Shown here in pieces: positions 44,664 through 64,000 of a DNA stretch of 64,000 bases. Below the pieces are notes generated by a model. That model had not been told where the DNA came from. It did not search any database and was given only the letters and a program-made list of their open reading frames with translations. Where the stretch lies: positions 15,089,195 through 15,153,194 of the forward strand of contig NC_047068.1 in assembly GCF_902459465.1 (NCBI RefSeq), read 5' to 3'. The position numbers and the translations under genes were made by a program. Source of the stretch: Asterias rubens. Its lineage: Eukaryota; Echinodermata; Asteroidea; Forcipulatida; Asteriidae. Within the stretch, counting starts at the first letter, position 1. Each line of letters begins with the position of its first letter.

Positions 44664-44821
44664 AAAGGTCATGATTTTTGGTGGGTTATTACCAATCTGT
44701 GATCGTACCTTTAACTAAGCACTGCTTTAGTAAAACATGGTTAAACAAAGGTCATGATTTTTGGTGGGTTATTACCAATCTGTGATCGTACCTTTAACTA
44801 AGCACTGCTTTAGTAAAACTG
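44664..44821. repeat. 83-bp tandem duplication
   Basis: Copy 1 is 44664-44746 and copy 2 starts at 44747. At least 75 bp from aaaggtcatgatttttggtg to gcactgctttagtaaaac are identical. It is intergenic. Confidence 0.85.
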
Positions 44822-45197
44822 GGCCGAGGCTTCCACCATATAATTTATCAGCTTGCTTTAAAACACTGTATAAAAACAACAAATGTTTTTTTTTACAATA
44901 TCAAGCTTACAACTTTTGACTTAAATTTGCAGTTGTGAAAAAGCTGTGAAACAACAGCCCGTTATTTTAACTAAATTTAAATATGTGTAACATCTTATCA
45001 AATATATTACTTCCCTATCACCGTGGGTAACCATACACATCCAGCCAGCGGAGACAAAGATCAACTTAACTTTAATGATGAGAAGTCTCAATTAGTGTAC
45101 AACACTATACTTTACCGCTTTCATATAAGCCTTTTGCAAGTTAGATTTTATTTAAGTGTAGTAATTGACTTGCTTAGTACCAACCTTCCGCCTAAAT

Positions 45198-45223
45198 TTG
45201 AATTCAATTCGAATTGAATTCAA
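45198..45223. repeat. Perfect 26-bp loopless palindrome
   Basis: TTGAATTCAATTC joined to its exact reverse complement, centred on TTCGAA. A further tttgaattc follows immediately. Confidence 0.85.
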
Positions 45224-46289
45224 TTTGAATTCATCAGACTACACAGACAGCTGCTATGTCACACAAGTCGGGGGCTAGCTTTTGTATAGCAAATTCCAGA
45301 TGAGCAAACTCCATTTTGCCAGACACATTCATTTAGAATTGTGTATGGGCGTTCAGTGTCTCTCACGTAACTACGCAAATGCTTGCCCCGAATCATGTGG
45401 CGTAAATACTGTCTCTCTAGTTTGAGGAATTCAACTTGAAGCAACAACTTCTGATCCAGCAAGTACTTGTACCACACTTAATTCAACTCTAACTCACAAA
45501 ATGACTTATTAGTTAAGAGTTTGTAGTGATTTTTCTTTTCATTTGATGTAGGGACAGCTACAATGGCTCCCTACGCTCACCGACTGAATACTGAATCGGG
45601 CTGCCAGCAGCCTTGGATATTACACAGAGTTTATTGACAACAACAACATTTTGTTTTCTCTCTCATGATTATAATCAACAATGTATTTATATTAGGCCTG
45701 CATTCAAACATCCCCCCCCTGGATCTATAGTACAATTTACATACCTCAGAATGAGAGTACTTTAATGTTAACAATAATTATTTGATATGTACAGAACTTG
45801 CCTTTATACCTGTAAACTTGAAGTCTATTTTCTAGGAATATCTGCGGAGATCAAAACCCATAAAGCTAGATACATACATTAGCTTTAAAAGAACAAAATA
45901 GATTTGTGCAATGTCATCCCTTGACTTTTTGTCTTTTCATTTCTCCATCTATAATTACACACTGAAATGCAGCACATGTGTTAAAAGCAAAGCCGTGTGC
46001 TTGCAAGAAAGAAAAAACTCTAACAAATTTGCAGTCAAAGGTTGATGTTGAAAGGGTGCAATATGAGATTGGTTCGCATTTAAACCATGGAACTCTCTGA
46101 GTTGTGTTGATTCTGACATGAGCTGGCAGTGTAACAACTCAACATTTTACAAACTTGACAACACCAAATATTGCTTAGCAGCAGAAATGGGTTACCTGAA
46201 AACATACTATGTAATTTATATATTTGTGACTGGTCCTACAGGTATGCTACAATTGCTTGACAAATCAATCCAGCAATTTTTCCCCTGTT

Positions 46290-46480
46290 GTACATAGCTC
46301 AATTCATAAAGCCTGTCAGTACAAATGGTCTTGCTTAACAGAAACAGGCTACCAGCCAACATTTTATATATAGTTGCCATTGCTCCGCCTGGTGCCCTAC
46401 TAAATTTGTTGCTTAGGAAAGAAATTTGCTGAGAAGTATTTTTTGCTCTAAACAACTTTGTGAAAATGGGCCAAGGTTGA
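46290..46480. repeat. Fold-back family G copy
   Basis: Left end agctcaattcataaagcctg, right end aacaactttgtgaaaatggg, with cagaaacaggctaccagcca and ttgcttaggaaagaaatttg between. It is a diverged palindromic repeat. Confidence 0.55.
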
Positions 46481-47997
46481 TAAAAATGGTCGCAGATCAA
46501 ACATAATAACATGTAGAGGTTATTCCATTCTACTACAAACCTCTTTTTCTGTGAGTTCGCTGTTATTATAACATTGTGCATATAGGTGACATTGTGTCTC
46601 AATAAAAACCAAAATACATCACAAATCAACAACACATTTTCTCGCTAGTATTCCCTATCAAAACTTATCCTAATAACAATTTATCCTCCAGACCAATAAA
46701 ACCCATGGGTATGGAATAACAGAATATGAAAAAGTGTAAGAAATGAACTCCAAATTGCAACCGAAATAAACACACAACTCACACACTGTATACACAATCC
46801 ATCTGTATGAATGGCTATAAATATTAATGCATACAATCTGTACATTGGCATAGAGAGACAAATTAAAGGAAAGTCACAGCACAGGCCTTAACCAAATCCT
46901 CAAATTCTATTCAGTAGACTTGCAGATGGTGGTAAGCATCTACCCTGTCTACTTCATGAGGCTCAAACCACAGTCTTCAAAATGTTGAGACCTATCTCAC
47001 CCAGTTCTTTCTTTTTACAACATCGAAATTCTTAACACATGGTTCTTAAAAACCTTCCTCTTCCTCTGATGAAACTTCTTTGAGAGTAGAGCCGAGGGTT
47101 AAAACGAAAATCTGTTCTGAAACCAATGCTGTGATTTCCATTTAAATCATCAAAGACACATAAGGGTTAACAACGACAAGTTTCCCTTCACAAATATTAT
47201 TGCATAAATGAAAACAACCCAGGAGCTTAAAGGCAAAGTATACCTTTGGTTTTTAAAACCGCTTGATTGTTTGAATCCTAAATAAATGTAGATTAACTAA
47301 CCTGTGAAAATATCTTTGATTAAGCAGCATATAAACCAACTATACCAATACTGTACATTATCTTGATTCAAAGAGAGTGAGCCTACCAATGTGGTGCCAC
47401 CATTACCAGCGGATTTCACAGCTTAGCATGGAACTTGTGCTCATGCGCATGCATACTCCATGTCACTAGGCATTCTTCGCTTGCACATCAAGCGCAGAAT
47501 TTGGTGGTAAGCAGAACCATGAAACAGGGCCATGGTGTGACATCATGGTCAGAGTGCCTGACTTATTAACAACTAACAACCCCAATCTTAACATTGTAGT
47601 ACACCAGTGCAGCAGTATCAGCAAAGACTTAAATATCCGTATTCAGAAAAGACCCCCCTAAAGTACATGTGATAAAAAATCGATAAGTGTTGTAATATGA
47701 GCATCTACAAATGGCATTTAATAATAATAATAATAACAATAAACTGTTGTACTTTAGAGTCCTTTACACTGAATAAGGTCCCATCTTGCTCTTCTTTACA
47801 AAGTTCACCAAGTTGAAGTGAAAAAGGTATCCAATTTAATATTGAATGATCATCTTGTGGTAAATCATGGCCGAGTTGATCTTACATCTAAGACACCATT
47901 CAGAAGAAAAACAAGTTAAATCAGACAAGATCATCTGTGATTACTAGAACTCATAACACATACAGTTTTGAACTACTAAACTCTTTACAACATGCAG

Positions 47998-48245
47998 GGC
48001 TAAATTTCATGGTTCTGCTTACCGGAAGCAGAGAATCGGCACTTATGTAAGAATGGAATTCAGCGATTACATCAAGCATATTTCACGTGTAAGAAGGGAC
48101 CTATTGCTTGTGCGCGTGCATACTCCCCGTTACTAGGCATTCTTTGCTTACACAGCTGCACATAACTCTGACGCTTGCACAGTCAGAAAATGCTGATAGC
48201 AAGCACAAAATTCGGTGTTAAGCAGAGCAATGAAAGTGGGCCCTG
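47998..48245. repeat. Fold-back family H copy
   Basis: Left end ctaaatttcatggttctgct, right end agcagagcaatgaaagtggg are inverted. Inside: gtttactaggcattctttgc-like and cagcgattacatcaagcata. A shorter fragment lies at 47440-47535. Confidence 0.7.
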
Positions 48246-49397
48246 ATCAACGTTCTGATGCTACCATCTACGTACACCTAGAGTTATTAAACATAAAAAT
48301 GAATGGAAGACAACGTTGGGTTTTACCTTATATTATCAATAGTAATAAAAAAAGTGCTTTAAACAGAATTTACACGATCCACTGAAATCACAGTGACAGC
48401 AAGTGATCATGTTGCTGTCACTCGCCACGAAACCTAGCTCTTTTTAAGAAAAAAATAATTAATCACATTTCATTGTATGAATGAGACTGTTCATTGGATT
48501 TGACATAGTCAGTTACATACAAGGGAAGCTGTCACATTTCATTCAACTTTTTTCTGGGACCACTGGAGAGTCGGAACCTTTTCTGTACATTGAGTGGCCA
48601 TCTTTGTTTTTTTTAGGGGCATGAAACTTCGTCAGACCTGAACGATGACCTTTGTTTACGCCATGGTTCGAGACCTCTTTGTTGAAAGCACATGGCTTCA
48701 GAAGTTCCCCACAGAGCTAAAGTTAACCAAAGCAATGATTTTGGAAGAGGACCCATTGGAAGTAAAATAAATAACTAGAGCGTCAATAGATGTGTGTAAT
48801 ATTAAAGGCCTATTAGTATTGTTAAAATCTGTCAGAAAACATCCCAAAAATGGATGATGGATGACAATAAACTTTTAGAGTACCTCGATGAATGATTCAT
48901 TAATTAACTACCACTTGCACTTTTTTTTTTCACGAAAAGTGCAATCAGATAGCAAATACTTGTAAGGAATTAATGTTTAACACTTTTATTAAACCACAAG
49001 CAGCTAATTTCATAGTCCAGCTAAGCACAAACGATTGCAAAAGATAAACTCTCAGGGTTCAAACTCAACGGCAAGGTGATGTAAAGTGTTGAGAGACGAC
49101 TCCCCGCTTACTTTTCATTAAGTTATTTTAGCTAGGTTATATTTTAGCTTAGCTGTAAAATCAAATTAAAAGCAAAATTTCGTAGAGCTGTTGAAGCAGA
49201 AAATGTTGTATATAAGTTTCACTAAGCAAAAAAGTTCATGAAGGAACCAGTCACCATTGTTACAATGTATGACATGGTAGTTTGACTAGTAACCTCTTTC
49301 CAGTAAGCACAACTGTTTTGTGCTTAGCTAAAATTGTCCCTGCATAATAGCAGCTCTTAGAAAGTGGACCCCTAGTAATTCATTTACTTGATATATG

Positions 49398-49890
49398 TTA
49401 AGGCCGAGTCACACTGCAGCGATAACGAAAACGATCACGACGCAAAGAGAATGCACTAAATAAATAAATAATTTGGGGGGCTAATCATCCTTACTCGCAG
49501 CCAAGAGGTGAATTGCGAAGAATGCGGCTACAACATGTTCGAGAAGCAGGCATGCAAGGGCGCCTTTGGCTGCCAGCCACATCAACCCACTATGACCACG
49601 GAGCACAGCCAAGATCGAAAGTGTTTGATTTTTCCCGAGGGAGGAAAACCGGATGGTCTGGAAAACCCTCGACACACAGCAGAGAACCAACGCACATAAG
49701 GCCCTGAATCAAACCGGGGTCACCTTGGTGTGAGGACGAGCGCTTTACGCACAAGCCCACCATGCCACCCGTCTACTGGTTGAATTAGCGTGTGTGTATT
49801 CTGCGTGGAGCAATTCAACCAATAGAATGCATTATCTTTGCGTCGTGATTGTTATCGTTTTGGTTATCGCTGCAGTGTGACTTGCCTTTA
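49398..49890. mobile_element. Long-TIR fold-back element with nested SINE-like insert
   Basis: Left terminus TTAAGGCCGAGTCACACTGC, then agcgataacgaaaacgatca and cgacgcaaagagaatgca. The right terminus is the inverse (tgcattatctttgcgtcgtg, tatcgctgcagtgtgacttg, then TTTA). Between the arms is about 380 bp with a tRNA-like stretch, gaatcaaaccggggtcacct and gacgagcgctttacgcac. Overlapping short open frames in the insert are not considered genes. Confidence 0.75.
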
Positions 49891-51822
49891 GCCACACACT
49901 GAAAATTAGTTTTACCACACACAGTAGAACGTCAACACATGATACATGATTGATTCGTTCTCGGTGGTAGCAATACATAATAATGCCCTGAGAACTACTG
50001 GATAGTATGTACACTACACAATCATTTCAATTAATAATTGCAATTCAAAACAACAGACTATAACCCCTTTTGTCTCAAACGAATTCCATTTACTGCACCG
50101 GGAAAATAAAGGGTTCGTATAATAGACCAATCAGAATCGACCATTCGGAATCTCAGCTAGGCGCAAAAGTCGGACAAAAATCAAATTTGTTGAAGTCCCA
50201 CAAAGTGTAAGCAAGCTGCCACCATCAAGAGAGCTTCACAGCGTATTTTTGTTGATGGTGGTGCAAGTACACTGGATTCATCATCAAGGGGCGAAACCCT
50301 ACATGCCCGTCTTGCGTAAGTGCATTTTTGTAAAGCAGTTGGTGTAGTGGGAGTGTCTTTAGTGAAAAGGTATTTAACTGTCACAAATATGTAGGCAGTG
50401 ACTTTTTTTTGTGATTTGAAAAGTTTAAAATGGTCATGTTCTTACACATCATGATTCAGTTCACACTGGTCGTTATGGGAAAGCTCCATTAAAGAATTTT
50501 AAAGTTTTGCCACAAAAATTCCAAAGTACATGTATACATCCTTTTTAGTGAGTGGGTGAGTTAACATTGAATTACTTAGGTCATTAAACCTATTGGATGA
50601 GCAGTTTAATCTGCCTGGGGCAGTCAGCAGGCCTACTGGTTTGTGCATGATCCATTTAAGTTCACTGTTTAGAAAAGGAATCACATGAAGATAACAGGTG
50701 TGAGTTGCCAGATGAAAAAGGATGTGTTATATGAGCCTCTTTCTTTAACAGAGCTTTCCAGTAATGTGAAGAATATAAACCGCTTTTCTGGAAGGCGGTT
50801 TGAACTTCACAAGAGGTCTCCGTGTACTTGGGGATAGTTTACAAGCGCATGGTTCTCACGTTCCAATTTGCTCTACCGTCTTGTGTGAACTTTGAACTTT
50901 ACTTTGATTATGCTATACATAATGGTGGGATAAGAAGGTATTATTGGACCAACACTCCAGCAGGTAATGTAGTATTATAAATTTAGTCTATGGGTGTCGA
51001 CTTTAAAGGCGTTGAACTTGTTTGACCTCACCAATCATGACCCCCAGTAGAGGAGAAGGTCATATCTGAATCAATCGTCTTTGGCTCTGACTGCTGGCTG
51101 TAGCAACAACCTTGAAGAATAGTCCTTTTAAGCGATCCGGCGGTAGTCACTGCCGATGCCATAGTTTGGCCAATGACTTCTGGCTGGCTTTATACGTTAT
51201 GATGAGGTTGTAGTTGCAGCTACTGGCAAGCGTTGAGCTTTTAGGAAATATCTTGGCACAAAGTCCTGATAGCAGGACTAAACTCAGTAATGAGATGATT
51301 CATGAAGTGTTACATCTATACATTGGGTTCCTCGAAACATAGAGAAAAGCCCAACTACACTCTAGCATTTTTTGCCAGGTAGATAGCATAGACATTTTAG
51401 ACTGCCGACTTGAAACGCCAGTAGCCACAATATTCACTTCGATCATGCGGCAAGTTGCCACAATGTTCGGGTACTGAGGTTATTGTCGGACTGAAACACA
51501 CATAAAGAGCGGCAGTAGTACGCATACACACAAATATACAAAATCCTGTGTTTAGATTTACAGCACATGTTCATCGTGACGTTCTCATTCCAGGGGGAAT
51601 GCCCTGCTCCTCCAAGTCATTCTTTTTTCCAGGGGGTGGGAAATCACTCCGAATGAAGGTGGAGTGTGTCCGATATTGGTCCAAGAGGATGAACAGTGAA
51701 CAGTTTGCTTGGTTATAAACGGGGGTCGTTCTGAGGGTATTGACAGCGTTTTGAAGTGTGCTATGTTTTCATAGGAACAGTTTTTTTCTTTAAAAGAGCT
51801 AAGAATCGTGGCGATGTGATTG

Positions 51823-61353
<9,531 letters not shown>

Positions 61354-62075
61354 TCATCAATACTTAATGTATACGTCATGTTGTCAGTAACATGAGGCTG
61401 AGAAACGGGAACAAGAACACTTTTGGTGTAAACACGGTAAAGGGTGCATCTACATCCATTAGCTTGGTAGAATGTCTGAATTTAGCTAGACATTGGGACC
61501 AGGGCCAAATTTCAAATCACTTAAAAATCATCTGCTTAGCAAAAAGGAGCAGGATACCAGTCTTTAATTTTGCATGTGACATGGTATTTTGGCTGCGGTA
61601 ACCTTATGCTGTTAAGCATAATTATGTTAGGCTTAGCTACTTTTTTGCTCTTGAGCAGCTCTCTAAAATTAAGCCCATACCAGGGCAGTGGAACTCATGG
61701 CCCTTTATGTGATTCTAGGTCATAAATTGGTCTTTAGTTAATCCCATATACATCTCGAGGTAATTAAAAATGATAAAATCCGGGCCCAATTTTATAGAGC
61801 TGCTTTTAAAAGCACAAAAAAGTAATCTACATCACTGTTGCTATGGCGAACATATTATTATCCTCTTCAAATTGTCTGAATTTTACATTTGAACCCCCCC
61901 TCCCCCTTTTGGTTTAGTGGCAGATGAAAATCACAGAAATTTGCTCTGCAGTATTTTCTGATTAACAGCTTTATAAATTGGGTCATGGTCATCTTTGTGT
62001 TAGTAAGTGAAATTTACATGTTTTATAGAATGTACCAACACAGTGATACGATGCAAAGTATGGTACTTGTAAGCT

Positions 62076-62453
62076 TTAAAGCCAGTGGACACTTTCGGTA
62101 AACAGTATTGTCCAAGGCCCACACTTCGTGTATCACAACTTACATATAAAATAACAAACCTGTGAAAATTTAGGCTCAATCGGTCATCAGAGTCGGGGGG
62201 AAATAACGGGAAAACCCACCCTTGTTTCTGCGCGTTTCGCCGTGTCATGACATGTGTTTACTATAAATCCGTAATTCTCGATGTCAAGAATCGATAATTG
62301 TTTTAATGTTTTCTCAAAAAGTAAAGCATTTCATGGAATAATATTTCAAGAGAAGTCTTTTACCATTACCTTCTGTAAACCCTGTAAGTTATTTGTAAAT
62401 CTGTGAACTTTTTTTTTTTTTTTTAATGTTCCGAAAGTGTATAATGGCTTTAA
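62076..62453. mobile_element. Family T-related MITE, copy 4
   Basis: TTAA at 62076-62079 and at 62450-62453. Left end agccagtggacactttcggt; right end ccgaaagtgtataatggctt is its inverse. The interior keeps cctgtgaaaatttaggctca and caccc-ttgtt blocks of family T but the rest differs, so it is a subfamily. Confidence 0.85.
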
Positions 62454-63609
62454 ACAACAGCGCCAGTGGCAGACTCATGTTCCAAGGTGTGGGAATCTGA
62501 TAAACCGTGACCTTCACATCGGGCATTATATTAAGATCCACCTCCACAGACTTAAAGATCCTTCCCCTACACGTCCAAATCACAAGGCCATTGCTCAATA
62601 TGTGTATGGTGGATCATCGTCATCCAGCTGCCATCATAGAGGTAAAACAATGACCCAACAATCAAAACGCACAGGTTTGTACGCGCCGCGCACAGGATTG
62701 GCCAATGAGCGGCTGCTTTTGTGTGTGTGTTCAGGCGTGCTAGAGGACGGAAATGAAGTAAATGTAGTTTTCCTTTAACCAGCCTGTCTTATTTACCAGA
62801 ATGTATAGTGCTTTAACATTCATGTTCTATTTATGAGGCTTAGGAAACAGCTTGGCTTAAGGCAATGCCCAAAAAATTGGCTTTAATTTGATCAATGTTT
62901 GTGTGCTGTTCACCACAACTGGGGATTTTATTAAATTATGCGCTCACTACTTCCCAACTTCCTTATTCTTATGATATTCAGCACAGTAGTGTGGGGGAGG
63001 TTTTCATTCAATTTGAAAGACAAACATTTGAAATTATGGCTTCTCTCTCTTCAATTTGTTTCTTAAATGTTATTTTTTGTTTAAGGTGTTTTATTCAAGG
63101 TATTATACAGGATTGGTAAAAATAAAACAAATATTGTCTTTTATTTCTTTTGGTTGTGAAGCCAAGGACTCTCCGAAAAGAGAACTTAAGGCCGAGTAAA
63201 ATAAAAACATGTTTCACGTCCGGGTTTTTCAAAAAAAGGAGGAAGAGGGGCTTTTTATTTTTATTTTTTATATCAAGATGGCCGCCATTCTTTGTTAAAA
63301 TGTCAAATATCCATTGTTTTTTCTACTGCTGAAATACACAAAACATAAATGAAACAATTTAGTCGAGGCATTCAGACAAGACATTCAGATTGTTTTTGCT
63401 GAGATCATTTAAAATAACCCTATTTAAAAAAAATAATAATAATAATGTGCATAACAAAATAAAATAAAAAATAAAATAAAAAAGGAGGCGGCCTGTAAAA
63501 AGGAAGCGGGCGGGGACGCGAAACATGTTTTTTGTTTTACTTGGCCTAATCACTGTGCTACACAAGAACCCAATAAAGGAAGACAAGGAAGGAAATGTCA
63601 CGTTTAAGA

Positions 63610-63780
63610 TGTGGGAGGAAAACCCCAGAGAATTATTCCACGGGAAAACCCACGCAGTCGGGTAGGGTCTGGAAATCTAATCCACACAGTGCCACAGCGT
63701 GATTTGAACCCGGGTCCTAGAGATGGAAGGTGCGTAAAGATAATACTACGCAAACTTGACTACCCAATGACTATGAAGTT
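63610..63780 (+). mobile_element. tRNA-like SINE
   Basis: ggaggaaaaccccagagaat, gggaaaacccacgcagtcgg and gtgatttgaacccgggtcct, with the B box in the last. Similar wording (gagggaggaaaaccggatgg, gaatcaaaccggggtcacct) is inside 49398-49890. Confidence 0.6.
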
Positions 63781-64000
63781 CATACTCGAAGTGGCACTTT
63801 GGTGCTACAGTGAGACGCGTTTCTAAATGGCTTCTTATTTTTATCATTTCCATGTTATATTATTAAACAAAGAGCATCTTTAGAAGAATTGTTCAATTAT
63901 TTTCTAGGAAACCACAAGCACAGGTCATTCAATTTAATCCATGTTTGGTTTTCAATTGAACCATAGAAATAAATGCACTTTTACAACATATGCAGAAATC

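Larger units (their letters stand above)
40331..51822. other. 11.5-kb intergenic, repeat-rich, no gene supported
   Basis: Between the convergent GPCR and SEC14L1-like genes. It contains family B hairpins, one family C and one family D copy, family G and H fold-backs, poly-C and A-rich tracts, a tandem duplication and a large fold-back with a nested SINE. The open frames here are short and lie mostly in repeats. The last part before 51822 is likely the long 3' UTR of SEC14L1. Confidence 0.5.

Noticed and set aside
49481-49707. Cys-rich short open frames on both strands
   Set aside because: They lie within the centre of a fold-back transposable element, overlap each other and show no domain.
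62389-62598. Possible upstream exon of SEC14L1 (minus strand, VTVYQIPTPWN)
   Set aside because: It does not resemble the N-terminal domain of SEC14L1, has no matching phase or acceptor for the 61287 exon, and overlaps a MITE end.

Overview
This window is eukaryotic nuclear DNA from a marine deuterostome invertebrate, most likely an echinoderm and plausibly a sea star. The grounds are intron-rich animal genes with GT-AG introns, protein sequences about as close to human DAGLB, SEC14L1, LSM11 and CCDC166 as expected for an invertebrate deuterostome, a retained metazoan endonuclease IV, an intronless rhodopsin-type receptor, and many short fold-back elements and tRNA-derived SINEs of a kind I associate with echinoderm genomes. 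The phylum call is inference. No bacterial, plasmid, viral or CRISPR content was seen.

Six protein genes are supported. Five were rebuilt exon by exon with consistent splice phases. (1) 2582-7314 (+): endonuclease IV/APN1-type AP endonuclease, 7 coding exons, about 530 aa, all nine zinc ligands present. (2) 9434-14264 (-): coiled-coil DUF4515 protein resembling CCDC166, 7 exons, about 290 aa. (3) 14609-17947 (+): LSM11, the U7 snRNP Sm-like protein, 5 exons, about 733 aa, with a very large insertion between Sm1 and Sm2 that carries a four-fold helical repeat. (4) 22965-35505 (-): a complete DAGLB-type diacylglycerol lipase, 13 exons, 675 aa. (5) 39186-40151 (+): intronless class A GPCR, 321 aa. 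(6) 51823-61287 (-): the C-terminal 438 residues of a SEC14L1/5-type CRAL-TRIO plus GOLD protein, whose 5' part lies outside the window.

Neighbouring genes alternate in strand. APN1 converges on CCDC166-like. CCDC166-like and LSM11 are head to head with only 344 bp between start codons, so they probably share a promoter. LSM11 converges on DAGLB, DAGLB diverges from the GPCR, and the GPCR converges on SEC14L1. No operon or common pathway is implied: the genes act in DNA repair, histone pre-mRNA processing, a probable cilium or cytoskeleton role, endocannabinoid lipid synthesis, signalling and lipid transfer.

The introns and intergenic DNA are densely filled with short non-autonomous elements. 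Three fold-back families have ends that lie at TTAA (a piggyBac-type target). One sits inside a 96-bp minisatellite, so its empty site can be read from the neighbouring copies. There is also a 1.5-kb TA-flanked pogo/Tigger-like element, several tRNA-derived SINEs, a decayed LINE fragment, several perfect hairpins and two recent tandem duplications. The most unusual coding feature is the expanded LSM11 linker.
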